DNA from: Petrosia ficiformis
Taxonomy: Eukaryota > Porifera > Demospongiae > Haplosclerida > Petrosiidae
Assembly (NCBI GenBank): GCA_947044365.1
Contig: OX345637.1
Span: forward strand, 4,450,501-4,514,500
DNA: 64,000 nt
Direction: 5' to 3'
Part shown: positions 45,193 to 57,440 of the stretch, piece after piece
How the letters are laid out: the number at the start of each line of letters is the position of its first letter
Numbering within the stretch: the first letter of the stretch is position 1
Notes under the pieces: generated by a model
Seen by the model: only the letters and a program-made list of their open reading frames with translations
What the model was told of the DNA's origin: nothing
The model's database searches: none
Position numbers and translations under genes: made by a program

Positions 45193-48100
45193 TTATTTTT
45201 GTAAATCTGGCAACAGATTAATCAAGTGTTCAATTTCATCTCTATTGGGATGTTCAGTTTCAGGTATAGATGAGAAGTGGTTAAGTGCTTCATGGCAACA
45301 TGTCAGTGCCTATATGTTGTGAAAATGACATAATTGTTAGAATGTACACTCATACTTAATTAGTATCTTTATGAGATTTGGTTTGTCAATCATACATTTA
45401 GGTGACTGTGGATAGTCACTTGAGAAGTAATAATTTAATAATAATAATAATAATTTAATAGAAGTATAATTATGTCTCTTAGCAGTTAGGCTGCCGCAGA
45501 GGATTTCGCTTTTGAGTTATCAATAGACAATTCTCAATAAGACACATACAGGAAACTAGCTTACCTACTTACTTACACGTACATGTACATTTACATGTCT
45601 TTCAGGTAGTACATGTACATGTGTAGTTTGCTGTTGCAGTACATTCTTATAGTAAGAAAAAATTGCTAACATAGAGACTAACAAACACACAGTAATTACT
45701 GTAACTGCACCCTGTGCCTACTAAATGTAACATCTCTTTTACCAATGTGATAAGCATTACTTTACCTATAATCATAGTATTATATTTATACGTGTACTTC
45801 TAATAAGTCCCAATATAACACTTAGGTATAAGACTGAACATGCCTGTTAGTGAATGTGGTATATATAGAAGTTAATAATAGTGAACTCTAAAGCTAACCT
45901 GTTTATAATCATGTGTTACTATGCTGAGCAGTGCAAGTGTGTAATAAACCCAGAAAGTTAGAGATGAAGAAGAGAGAGAATGAAACTCTTTCAGAGAGAG
46001 AACAGAGTGAAGGTGATGCTTTGCTTCCACACGCTCTGCAACATCTGAATAAAAAAATGCAGTGAATTGTTCAATGTTTCAAGGGACTATGAGTGGAGTG
46101 TCAATGCAAACTAACTTCTAAATACACAATATTTTCAAAGGATTTTGACCTGGTAGTTGTGGTATTTTTATATAGATTAAAGAAGATTGTCAACAGGGAG
46201 TACAGAACAAAACATCAACATGAGGAGAACATTTTAATCTACTGCGCATGTGCAGTAGTTATACATATTAATTATTAGTAATTATAATGATTATACTACA
46301 GTAGTGTGGACGTACCAGTCTAAACACACCAATGCTATACTGTACATCAGTTTCTTTTAAGGAAGCCATGTATATATGCTATTACTACACTTATGAAATT
46401 TTGGACACACCAGTATGACCTGTCATGATGTTAGCAATATGTTAAGGAGGAGGTTTTACTAAACTGATGTATAGCATGTAACCAGACCCTTGTTATGCAC
46501 GAGACAAGTACTGTATACGTGAAAGTTATGAAAATGGCATCATTTTCATATACAATCAGATATCGAGAATGACTATTTCCCCCAGAATAAATGTTAAGGG
46601 TGGATGAGTGCACATCAGTGGTACATGACATTTGGTCAATTAGTGTTGTAAAACAGTGTTTTTCAGCATGAAGGATGAGGGAGCAGGATTAAAGGAGTGA
46701 GGAAGTGCCATGGTACTACATTTTGGGGGAAACACTCACACCAGCAAAGATTTGTGTGCTGTCTAGAGGGTTAATATCTCCATAGTCATTTGTTGTGGCT
46801 GACATTCAGTGCTCGTCAATGTACATTCATATTAGTAATATAGGCTGAAATGAATAACCTGAATATCCAGGTGTTGTAACTACTATCCGGATGTTAATTT
46901 TACATTCAATTATAATTATAATTTGTATAACCTGTGCATGCTCAGTAGATCTAACATGTAGTGGTGGGTGATACTAGTATTTTCACTTTGATAGATACCG
47001 AGTAGTTTAGGCAGGGGTATGTATCAGTGATATCAATATCTTGGTATTAGTATCGCCCAGCACTACTAACATGTGCTTTCTAAGTTTGTAAATAATGACT
47101 TATGGTAAGAGAGGAAGTAGTTCAGTTTTGTAATTTTTTTAAAGAACCAACGGTTGTTGAAGAGATGAAGAGAGATAAGATGGATTGTTAAGAAGATATC
47201 CTGTAAACTCTGTGATATGAATCTGGCTGATGGAGGTGGCAGTTCGAATCTAACAGCTGTCTGTCAGGATAGTCAATCATTTCAAGCATAGTAACAACTG
47301 CACTTGTGGACAAACAGTGGGTTATGCATGTTTCCCAGCACAAGTTAATCCAAGACATGTACACAGTACACAAGATAGAATTCAACATTTTTTATGTACG
47401 TTTTGTTATTTTGTGAACACGCACACACCCAAACATACAGACAGACAGACAGACACACAATATAATTACTATACCCTTCCACCTACATGTATGCTTCGCA
47501 GCGAGGGTAATTATAATAACTAGCAAACACCAGCAGAAATTCTGTGAGCTACTCCAGACTAATCACATATTTGCTATTGTTCTAGCGTCTTTATTCGTTA
47601 TTTTATCTTTGTAGTCGCATGACTGTCTAAATCCAGTGGGTTTCTAACATTGATGAGTAATGATGTATTCAAAGTTCTCTAACTCTTCCCTTTCATTTCT
47701 GTCATCTTACTCTGAAAATTGAAGGCGCGCGTCCATTCTTATTCTTATAATCTTAGTTCTCTAACTCTTCCCTTCCTTTCTCAATTTCTCCATTTGCAAA
47801 ATTGTGGGCGCAGTTTCACTTTGTCGCCATGGTTTTTTCCGTGTAGCTTGACCTTTGACCATGACATATGTTACAAGGACAATTATATATAGATTACACA
47901 TGATCCATCTCTCTATATGGCAATCATAAAAACAAACATTTTTGTCTCACAAAATGCACAGATGGAAATATGAGAACTGTCACTTACTTAACGTAGAGAT
48001 ATTATCCAGAGGGTTATCAACACCAGGTAAAGAGACGGAAGATAAAGGTGTATGAATAGCCTTGTCCATCTCTTTTACTATACTCTCAAGATGGCTCATC

Positions 48101-50973
48101 CATATTTTAACAACCTACAATGTAAATTATAAAGAACAATAAAGTGACTTGTGCAAGAAGCTAATGATATTTGATATTTAATTGGGTCAACAAATTGCTT
48201 TCAGAGGTGATAGTTTTACTTGCTTTATTTATAAGAAGACTGAAAAACAATCAATTAAACATATTATTTGGCTGTATGAACCCTGCATACAAAATTATTA
48301 TCTAATATGTAAACAAGTAACTACATGTAAGTACAAGTGTGCAGTAAGTTTATAAGTGTAGTTAAAGTCACCAGTTATGAAAATCTGATTTGGTGATAGG
48401 TAACATGATTAACAATAAAATACAAAATGTACATGTATAAAGATACATTTGTAAATAAAGATAAATACATACATACCGTATAGTCCTAAATTTTTAGGTT
48501 TTGACGATATTCAATTATTTAGCGATAAAATTCTCATGTTCACCAAAAACACTCACGTGTAGCAGGCATGAAAATTATTTTTGTGAATAAAATTTTCACA
48601 GTTCGTCAGTTTTCTTGAAAAACGTGAAATTTATAGCCCGTGAAAATTTATGGCTATACGGAATAACTTTATGATTTACATGTATACATGTAAATAGTGA
48701 TAATTACATGTTGTACATACATGTACATGTACATGTATATAAACATAATATAATTATTATATCTTATAAATAATAAATGGGTAATAGATACATGTATACA
48801 TAACTTTCAAAGTGTAACTTACTTGTTCATGAAGTGAAAGAGCCACTGATGGCTTGCTCTGCTTTAGAAAAACATTGCCAAGGTAAAATAGCCCGCCCAC
48901 TGTCTGTATTGAATGAGGACTATGTGCCACACTGGATTGATATATCTAAGAAGAATAAGGGATATACACATGTACATGTACATGTATGTTAGTAACCATG
49001 GATATGAAAAATGGGACAATAATAAAATTTAAATATTTGCTATTTGAACATTTCTGTATGAAGTCAACCAAATCTGGTGACTAGGAAGATAAACTGCACT
49101 ACCTACACATATACATGTACATGTACATGTAGATCTAATTGTCTTACACAATGGCCTAATACCAACAACTTAAAAATAAGCTCTAACTTATTCTGGTACA
49201 TAAAAGGTCTCTCTTTAGAACATTACACACATACATGTACATGTACATGTATATTGTGTGGAGTAACCAAATTATTTATTCTGGAGCAAATTCACTAACA
49301 CTAAAAAGCATGACCAGAGTTTTTGATAAGTTTTGAAGCTTGGGCCAAATTGGCTCAAAAATGGTTAGTATGTGCACCATTGAGAATACATCTTGAGCCA
49401 ATTAACTAAGAGTTAATGCTGTTAGTGATAATATAATCATAATTAACTGTGCCACTGGCCCAGAGAGAGAACTGTACAGTGCCAAATAAGAAGCTCTTTG
49501 GGCCAATGGTGCGCCATTCGAGCTTATCAAAAACACTGCACACGACCAAAGTGATGAAATCTGTCCGCTCAGAACAATATTCAAACAAGTGCAGTTCAGT
49601 GTAGTGAAAGAATAGACAACCCATTATGACTAAACATTTTATTAGCAAGGCTTTATACAGTATTTCTTGTTAGGGAGGGGAAATAATCGATCATGTGAAG
49701 CATGATAGTCCTGGGGGAGAGGGAGAGCGGGTATAGACCCTCAAGTAATGTTTTTATTTTCAACCTCTGAGGTTGCTTCTGGGGGTCCAGAAGGCTTGCA
49801 GCTGAGATGTTGTTGTATTTTGAAGTAAATTTGCTTGAAATCTAGGAATGGGAACTCAAGTTAGGGAGGATACCTCCCTGTATGAAAACCTGACCCCCTC
49901 ATACATGAATCCTAAGAGTGACTAGTTTATGGTAATAATTTACATTCCAATTTGTACAAAAATTGTTTATGTACACGTAAATGTAACTATGTGTCATACA
50001 TCTTCTGCAAAGTATTTCCTAGCATTGATAAAATCTCCACGAGCAGTTGCCAGGAGACCCAGGTTACGATGCAGTTGGGACCGGAGGCTGGATGAAGTTG
50101 ATGGTGTTTGAGAAACAGTCCACTGGGCTTGACTAAGGTACTGCTCTGCTTCTCTTAGTTGTCCCTGACCTGAAATAGGGAGAAAGAAGAATATTTGTCA
50201 TGTTTGTGCTAAGCTTGTATAAATGTACATATACAGTGTAAAGTTTTAACAGATACTGCATCTGAATTTACCAGCTATAACAAACAGAGAATTCTATATT
50301 AATTATACACAGTGTACTGGTACAATGTACATTAAGGTGGGACAAAACCAATGGCAACCTGTGTGAAGGATCCACAGTAAGGACAAGGCAATGCACCAGT
50401 ATGAGAGTGGAAATTGCAGTAAGGCTGAGCAAACCATGGTAACCATTTTTACTTGTTGTGTTGTACTAAGAAAATGCAATGTCAGCTACACGTAGGCATG
50501 AATGTTGGCAGGACATGATATACAGTAGATTATTATACCAGTAACTGCAAAAAAATTACGTTTACTTCAATGTGACTATTCATAAGATATTTGTACAAGT
50601 ATATACATACATGTACAAAGGATCTCCGGATACAAAAAAACCACTATTCACTGAAACTCTACTACACGTACATTATAATCAGTTTAGTATTTTTACATGT
50701 ACATGGACATGGACAGATAGAAAGAGAGAAGGACACACAGTCACACACACAAGATAGACAGACAGACAGACATGCACACATGTACACACACAATAATTTA
50801 CCAATGGCAGACTGTGCTAATAGCAACAATGCTGGAGTAAGCTGTATATGAGCTGATCCATGTGTCTCTGTTAACAATTTTAGAGCAAGCAATGAAGGAG
50901 GAAAAGCCAAGGAAGGTTCTCCATTATGTAGCTGTTTACGTCCTTCAGTTAGAGCTATCTCTATGATATGATC
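45193..50973 (-). CDS. ZMYND12: ZMYND12-like TPR protein, C-terminal ~284 residues, six exons
   Basis: ZMYND12 is an MYND/TPR protein of the sperm flagellar axoneme. Exons in coding order: 50802-50973, 50000-50169, 48823-48945, 47988-48114, 45899-46044, 45193-45309; every border is GT..AG and all phases agree. The strongest match to the family as I know it is 'QLREAEQYLSQAQWTVSQT' then L-H-R-N-L-G-L-L, with G-D-F-x-x-A-R-K-Y and 'GGLFYLGNVF': TPR-like helices. It ends ...LINLLPDLQK. Human ZMYND12 is about 365 residues, so ~80 N-terminal residues with the MYND zinc finger are missing here. They would lie beyond 50973 on the + axis, where a hAT element (51310-57717) now sits; either the gene spans that insertion and beyond, or it is truncated. 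Confidence 0.82.
47430..47515 (-). repeat. Fragment of the 'gagggttatagtag' repeat
   Basis: Read on the minus strand it gives 'gtggaagggtatagtaa' followed by a (TCTG)n run, resembling the starts at 22018 and 59252. Confidence 0.4.
48476..48661. mobile_element. MITE with CCGTATAG ends, 186 bp
   Basis: Begins CCGTATAGTCCTAAATTTT and ends with the near complement ...CTATACGG, TA on the left. The terminal eight bases equal those of the pogo-like element at 57976-62882 and both carry 'cactcacg' internally, so it is probably a non-autonomous relative. It lies in a ZMYND12 intron. Confidence 0.65.
49333..49517 (-). repeat. Dispersed repeat, copy 2 of 31011-31190
   Basis: Inverted copy of the ~180-bp repeat; minus-strand frames here are repeat artefacts. 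Confidence 0.65.
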
Positions 50974-51126
50974 CTTGAATATGAGAAATGATAAATATTC
51001 TATAATGTACATGTACATGTAATTTTAGCACACATGGGGCAAAGCACTTTGCAAAGTGCTTAAGTACATCCTCAAGCACTTAAAATTGTTAGTACATGTA
51101 CAGTACCTGACAATTGTACTGTACAT

Positions 51127-51171
51127 GTACTACATGTATAATAATACTTAGTATTATTATACATGTAGTAC
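51127..51171. repeat. Perfect 21-bp hairpin, 3-base loop
   Basis: GTACTACATGTATAATAATAC and its exact complement around 'tta'. Confidence 0.85.
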
Positions 51172-51464
51172 TACTCTGTACTGAAGTTTGTGACTCCCTT
51201 TACGTGATAGCACAGTACTAAGGTGTAATACTGTGTAGTACATTTGAAGTACAGCGTACTTCACTCACAAAGTACACTGTAGTCAATAGAAGTACAGTAA
51301 TAGTACGTATAGTGCTGAGCGGTATAACGGTATCATAATCAAACTGTTAAGTATAGCATTAATACCATATAAGTTTTTAATTTTTTTAATACAGTGTGTT
51401 TTAATTATTATTTTGAATTTTGACCGTAATTGTTTAATAAAAGCTACCACGTGGAAGGGATGAC

Positions 51465-52055
51465 TTGACAGAGATCCCAGACCTCCCGACAGATATTGAA
51501 ACTTCCAGTATTTGTAGCGACAGTAGTAGCAGTACTAAAGGTAGTGAGACTAATGCCAGCAGTATACATGTAGTGTTAAATCAAAAAAAAACACAACGTC
51601 TGAAGTATGACGATATTTCAGATTTGTTCCTGATAATACGTCTGGAAACCCAACCAACTTCGACTCACCCAGATGTAAGATTTGTTCCAAAGATATTACA
51701 GTAAAGTGGGGAAACACTAGTAACCTGTTTAATCACTTGAAAAAATATCATTGTGAAGAGTATGCTTTGGTTAGGTGTTCTTCTAAGGCTAAGCCATCAA
51801 TATCAAAGGGCCAAGGAAGTCAGAATGATCAACAAACACTTGTTCAATGTTTAAGTAAAACCAAAAAGCTCTCTTCTACATTTAATGAACACAAACATTT
51901 AACAAAAGCTGTTACTCATTTTTTAGTAAAGGATATGTTACCTCCATATTTAGTGGATAAACCTGGTTTTCGAAAAATGGGTAGCATTCCTTAACCCTCA
52001 ATATGATCTTCTCCAAAAAGATCATTTTCTCAAGTAAGAGTAGCCTATTGGAAAA
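51465..52055 (+). pseudogene. hAT transposase, N-terminal exon (BED zinc finger)
   Basis: An acidic/serine-rich start leads into a BED finger read in a second frame: I-C-S-K, K-W-G-N-T-S-N-L, H-L-K-K-Y-H-C; the first Cys pair is damaged by a small deletion near 51675. A third frame change near 51990 is needed to keep 'NPQYDL'-like sequence. The exon ends at a donor GTAAGT at 52056. No functional start codon in frame. The BED finger binds the element's ends in intact relatives. Confidence 0.7.
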
Positions 52056-52139
52056 AGCACGTAAGTCCTAATTAATAATAATGTTAAGAGTTCTGCTAAC
52101 AACGTCTGTCAATAACTTAATTACGGGAGGAAATGCAGT

Positions 52140-52200
52140 TTTAGTAATCACGAGTGACGGTTCAATAATTATTATTGAACCATCGCTCGTGATTACTAAA
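52140..52200. repeat. 61-bp palindrome, left of the inner transposase gene
   Basis: Two 30-bp arms (28 of 30 pair) around one central base, containing 'ttagtaatcacgag' and its complement. It has the same architecture as the one at 54119-54181 but different sequence. Confidence 0.85.
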
Positions 52201-52315
52201 TTATTGAGGTTAAAAGTCAAAGGTAGCGCATGCGCACCTCTATACCACGTTTTTTTCTCGTCCATTTTGTCTTCTAGGAAGGGTCTAGGTTTACTAAAGT
52301 TTTAATAGCATATAG

Positions 52316-53874
52316 ATGTCCTCTGCCGGTCCTAGTCATGCTGAGTTTTCATCAGATTTGCCAGGTCCTAGTCTTCCCGGTCCTAGCAGTTTGTCAGGTC
52401 CAGGCTCAAGATGTCACGTAGCCACTAGCCTGGCTATACGTGAAGCTGGCAATGGAAGCACCAATGGGAGTTTGGACACTCCTGCAAGGCCTAAAAAAAA
52501 AAAAAGGACTGAAACGTGGAAAAAAATTGTGGCTAAGGTAAAGAGAACGAGAGGTGAAGTGTATATTTCACCATCAACTGGAAAGGAAGTGGAAGCGAGA
52601 AAAACTGGTCCCCCATGTCGTTGTAAGCGCAAGTATTTTGATCAGTTTACAACTGAAGAGAAAGAGGGTATCATCAAAGGCTAGCTGTCGCCGCAAGCAC
52701 TTGTCTCCACAGCTTAGTGACACTAAAATGTATGAGCTTTATGTGTAGGAATTTGAGTTGGATAATGACAAGCCACTAGTGTCCTATGAATACTATATAC
52801 AGTATTTCAATGAAAATTTCAACATTTCATTTGGCTATCTGAGAACAGACACTTGCTCTATGTGTGAACAGTTAGAAGTGCAACTCGATGCAGCTAGTGA
52901 TGCTATTAAAGTTTCTGTGAGACAGCAAAAGGAAGATCACTTGCGTAAAGCAGAGACCTTCTACAGTAGCTTTAGGACCGATACCAGGCTGGCAAAGGGG
53001 AATATGCATATTGCCACACTAACATTTGATTTTCAGCAGAACTTACCTTTGCCGAGCATACCGGTTGGTGAAGTTTTTTACATGCATCAGCTGTGGCTAT
53101 ACGTATTTGGCATCCATGACTGTGGTAAGAATGATGCGAGTATGTATTGCTGGCCAGAGACCATCTCTAGAAGAGGAAGTGACGAAGTGATATCTTGCCT
53201 TATCCATTTCATCAGTAATTTTCCTTCTGAAGTGACCACTCTCAATCTTTACTCTGATGGCTGTGGGGGACAAAATAAAAATGCTAATGTTGTAAATTTT
53301 TTGTTTACGCTTGTTAGAATAGGGAAATTTCAGCCTATTTCCCATCACTTTCCTGTAAGAGGCCACTCCTTTCTACCAAATGACCGAGATTTTGGGGTTA
53401 CTGAAAAGAAGAAGAAGAGCATTGAGAGAGTGTACTCACCAGAGGGGTGGCATTCAGTGATAAGTTCAGCAAGAACGAGAAAACCTTTCACTGTTGTTCC
53501 TGTTACACAAGAAATGATTATTCCACGCACTTCTCTCGTTTCCTGAAGAAAACTGTTAAGGCCGGCACAAAGTCATTGAACATTCAGCTATGTTGTTGGA
53601 CTACTCCAGCCAGCATGCTGACGAAGTTTGGGTAAAATATGGTGAGCCTGATGAGGAATGGAGCAAGTTTAAACTTGAAAAACGTCGTATTATAGTGACA
53701 ACATTGCCAACTGGTCAAAAGCACTCTGGCCTACTTCCAGTAAAGCAAACAAAAGTGAATGACATACGAAAACTAGTGGACAAGTATGTGCCATCGCAGT
53801 ATGTATCGTTTTACGATTCTATTACTGGTAATGAAGAGATAAGTTCAGAGACCGAAGAGAGTGAAGGAGATTAA
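52316..53874 (+). pseudogene. DDE-type transposase-like gene, broken, superfamily uncertain
   Basis: From the ATG at 52316 a Ser/Pro/Gly start and basic stretch (R-P-K-K-K-K-R) lead to 'GEVYISPSTGKEVEA' and a C-x-C-K motif, stopping at 52682. The main frame resumes at 52758 (262 residues) with C-S-M-C-E-Q, 'LTFDFQQNLPLP', 'LYSDGCGGQNKN', 'GHSFLPNDRDFG' and a K-rich stretch, then continues after frame changes near 53530 and 53610 to a stop at 53872. The three acidic blocks are consistent with a DDE/D catalytic triad, and this protein type is widespread in invertebrate repeats; I cannot name the superfamily. It lies in the intron of the hAT transposase, so it is a nested insertion. At least three breaks. 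Confidence 0.6.
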
Positions 53875-54118
53875 CAGTACTGTTACATCTTTATTTAAAG
53901 ATCATTATTGCATTTTGTCATCCACCAATACATGTAGATGCATACCTCAAGTTTGAGAGTTTTGTTTAAAATGTAATATTATTAATGTATGTAAAGTGCT
54001 CCTATGATATAAATTTTACCAAATGACAGACTATGACATGATTTATCTTGACATAGAACCTAATTAACTCTATATAATGCACACTGTGGACTTGTGCTGT
54101 TATTCTCCCATGATACTC

Positions 54119-54181
54119 AGACTGTCGTGTTTCCTCATAGAGTGATAACTGTTATCACTCTATGAGGAAACACGACAGTCT
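54119..54181. repeat. Perfect 63-bp palindrome, right of the inner transposase gene
   Basis: Two exactly complementary 31-bp arms (AGACTGTCGTGTTTCCTCAT...) around a single central T at 54150. Confidence 0.95.
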
Positions 54182-54222
54182 TTACAAAAGAAATTACAAA
54201 ATTATGATTTATATTTTTCAGC

Positions 54223-54530
54223 AACGACTGATTTGTGGTCATCTTGTACCTCTGAGCCTTATAAGGTTTACACAATTCACTATATTGATTCTTCTTGGAT
54301 GCTTCAAAGCTACTGCTTGAAGACACATTACATACCAGAAGATAACACTGGGGAAAAACTTCAAGATGCTTTGAGTTTAACCCTCGAAGAGCGGAATTTA
54401 AATACAAAAAAGCAAGTTGCTATCACTACAGATAGCGAGAGCAAAATCAAACTAGCCTGTCAAATGTTGAACTGGTAGCGCTTGAGCTGCTTTGGCCATA
54501 ATTTAGACTTGGCTGTTCATTAAGGTTTGT
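54223..54530 (+). pseudogene. hAT transposase, central part
   Basis: After an acceptor (TATTTTTCAG) the frame reads T-T-D-L-W-S-S, 'YKVYTIHYIDSSW', 'KTHYIPEDNTGEKLQDAL', 'AITTDSESKIKLAC', then L-S-C-F-G-H-N-L-D-L-A-V-H beyond a TAG at 54476: the RNase-H-like core of ZBED/hAT transposases, including the C-x2-H-like block. Broken by at least two stops. Confidence 0.75.
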
Positions 54531-56275
54531 CTGATACTCGTATTGACCATGCTGTTCGTCTCTGTCGTGCTTGTGGTGAGGGTTGTGCATTCATTTTAAT
54601 TTGTTGCATTTTCTTAAATATTCTGTAGTGGAATCGTACACCTCTATTTTATTGTTCTTCATCTCAAGCACACAATTTTTATTGGATAATGGTGCTAATG
54701 TAGAGTATACTGATGAGGTGAGTATATTATTATACATGTTAAATGTGGTTTAGTAATTATTATGATATGATGATAGAACAGAATATTTTACCTACAAAAA
54801 AGTTGAAAGCTGATATTGTAACCGATGGGGTTAAACACCAGACATGATCCCCCGAATCATAGAACAGAAAGAAGCAATTCGTGTTGTACTAGGACAGGAC
54901 CGTAAGACCTCATATTTGGTTCCTTCCTGGCAGGATCTGGATGTACTACACTCAGTGGTTTGTGTTATTAAACCACTTCAAGAAATAACAGACACTCCAT
55001 CAGGAGAAAAACGTGTAACTTGTTCTGTAGTTAAACCACTTCTTAAAGTAATCAATGAGAATATTTTAGCCACCACAGATGAAGATAGGCCATAATTTAG
55101 ACTTGGCTGTTCATTAAGGTTTGTCTGATACTCGTATTGACCATGCTGTTCGTCTCTGTCGTGCTTGTGGTGAGGGTTGTGCATTCATTTTAATTTGTTG
55201 CATTTTCTTAAATATTCTGTAGTGGAATCGTACACCTCTATTTTATTGTTCTTCATCTCAAGCACACAATTTTTATTGGATAATGGTGCTAATGTAGAGT
55301 ATACTGATGAGGTGAGTATATTATTATACATGTTAAATGTGGTTTAGTAATTATTATGATATGATGATAGAACAGAATATTTTACCTACAAAAAAGTTGA
55401 AAGCTGATATTGTAACCGATGGGGTTAAACACCAGACATGATCCCCCGAATCATAGAACAGAAAGAAGCAATTCGTGTTGTACTAGGACAGGACCGTAAG
55501 ACCTCATATTTGGTTCCTTCCTGGCAGGATCTGGATGTACTACACTTAGTGGTTTGTGTTATTAAACCACTTCAAGAAATAACAGACACTCCATCAGGAG
55601 AAAAACGTGTAACTTGTTCTGTAGTTAAACCACTTCTTAAAGTAATCAATGAGAATATTTTAGCCACCACAGATGAAGATAGGCCATAATTTAGACTTGG
55701 CTGTTCATTAAGGTTTGTCTGATACTCGTATTGACCATGCTGTTCGTCTCTGTCGTGCTTGTAGTGAGGGTTGTGCATTCATTTTAATTTGTTGCATTTT
55801 CTTAAATATTCTGTAGTGGAATCGTACACCTCTATTTTATTGTTCTTCATCTCAAGCACACAATTTTTATTGGATAATGGTGCTAATGTAGAGTATACTG
55901 ATGAGGTGAGTATATTATTATACATGTTAAATGTGGTTTAGTAATTATTATGATATGATGATAGAACAGAATATTTTACTTACAAAAAAGTTGAAAGCTG
56001 ATATTGTAACCGATGGGGTTAAACACCAGACATGATCCCCCGAATCATAGAACAGAAAGAAGCAATTCGTGTTGTACTAGGACAGGACCGTAAGACCTCA
56101 TATTTGGTTCCTTCCTGGCAGGATCTGGATGTACTACACTCAGTGGTTTGTGTTATTAAACCACTTCAAGAAATAACAGACACTCTGTCAGGAGAAAAAC
56201 GTGTAACTTGTTCTGTAGTTCAACCACTTCTTAAAGTAATCAATGAGAATATTTTAGCCACCACAGATGAAGATA
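54494..56275 (+). repeat. Three tandem 594-bp copies of hAT coding sequence
   Basis: The unit starts 'ggccataatttagacttggc' at 54494 and recurs at 55087-55088, 55681-55682 and 56275, after which a fourth, slightly shortened copy runs into the true 3' end. Copies differ by only a few bases. The three extra copies share changes ('gatattgtaaccgatggggt', 'aaacaccagacatg') that the last copy lacks. Confidence 0.92.
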
Positions 56276-56497
56276 GGCCATAATTTAGACTTGGCTGTTC
56301 GTCTCTGTCGTGCTTGTGGTGAGGGTTGTGCATTCATTATAACAATTATTTAATTTGTTGCATTTTCTTAAATATTCTGTAGTGGAATCGTACACATCTA
56401 TTTTATTGTTCTTCATCTCAAGCTGTACAATTTTTATTGGATAATGGTGCTAATGTAGAGTATACTGATGAGGTGAGTATATTATTATACATGTTAA

Positions 56498-57440
56498 ATG
56501 TGGTTTAGTAATTATTATGATATGATGATAGAACAGAATATTTTACCTACAAAAAAGTTGAAAGCTGATGTTGTAACTCGATGGGGTTCAACAGCAGACA
56601 TGATCCCCCGAATCATAGAACAGAAAGAAGCAATTCGTGTTGTACTAGGACAGGACCGTAAGACCTCATATTTGGTTCCTTCCTGGCAGGATCTGGATGT
56701 ACTACACTCAGTGGTTTGTGTTATTAAACCACTTCAAGAAATAACAGACACTCCGTCAGGAGAAAAACGTGTAACTTGTTCTGTAGTTAAACCACTTCTT
56801 AAAGTAATCAATGAGAATATTTTAGCCACCAAAGATGAAGATGCCACTCTTACCCAAACAATCAAAGAGAGGATTGCAACAGATCTCAGAAATCGTTATT
56901 CAACAACAGAGATAAATCTTCTACTAGATACCTGTTCCTTTCTTGATCCTAGATTTAAGCAGGATTTTAGTACTGATGATGAACCAGTGCATCTTGTTAT
57001 GTCCGAAATGGAAAACATTCTTAAAGAACCTCCTCATGTACAACCAGATTCTTCCAATGTATTAGAACCAGTATTTGAGCCTCCTCTTAAAAAGAGAAAA
57101 TTCAGTAAAATCCATTTGGAAGTAGATTTTCTAACGCACAAAATTCAGTAATATTGTCTGCTACTGAAGAGATTGATCGAGAAATTGCTATGTACACGTA
57201 TATGCAGTATCCTCCATTGCATATAGATGAATGTCCGTTAGAGTGGTGGAAACTTAAGGCAAATTGTATGCCTATCCTTTCTGTTGTAGCTCGTAAATAT
57301 CTGTGTGTGTGCCGTGCCACGAGTGTCCTGTCTGAACGAATGTTCAGAGTATAGAAGGCAATATAATTACAAATAAGCGAAACTGCTTAAAACCTGAAAA
57401 TGTTGAACGTCTTTTTTATCAAACAATTTATGAAGTTGAA
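56498..57440 (+). pseudogene. hAT transposase, C-terminal part with dimerisation domain
   Basis: 217 residues (56498-57151) contain 'TRWGSTADMIPRIIEQKEAI' and 'LDTCSFLDPRFK', usual in ZBED transposases; after a stop at 57149 the next frame segment holds the hAT C-terminal dimerisation block: 'EIAMYTYMQ', W-W-K-L-K, 'LSVVARKYLCV', A-T-S-V-L-S-E-R-M-F-R, then a one-base break before 'KRNCLKPENVERLFY'. Defective. Confidence 0.8.

Noticed and set aside
47200..47260. B-box-like 'agttcgaatcta' suggesting a tRNA or SINE.
   Set aside because: No A box at the right distance and the T arm does not pair.
54135..54407. Minus frame of 90 residues over the right palindrome and hAT core.
   Set aside because: Shadow of transposase sequence extended by the palindrome.
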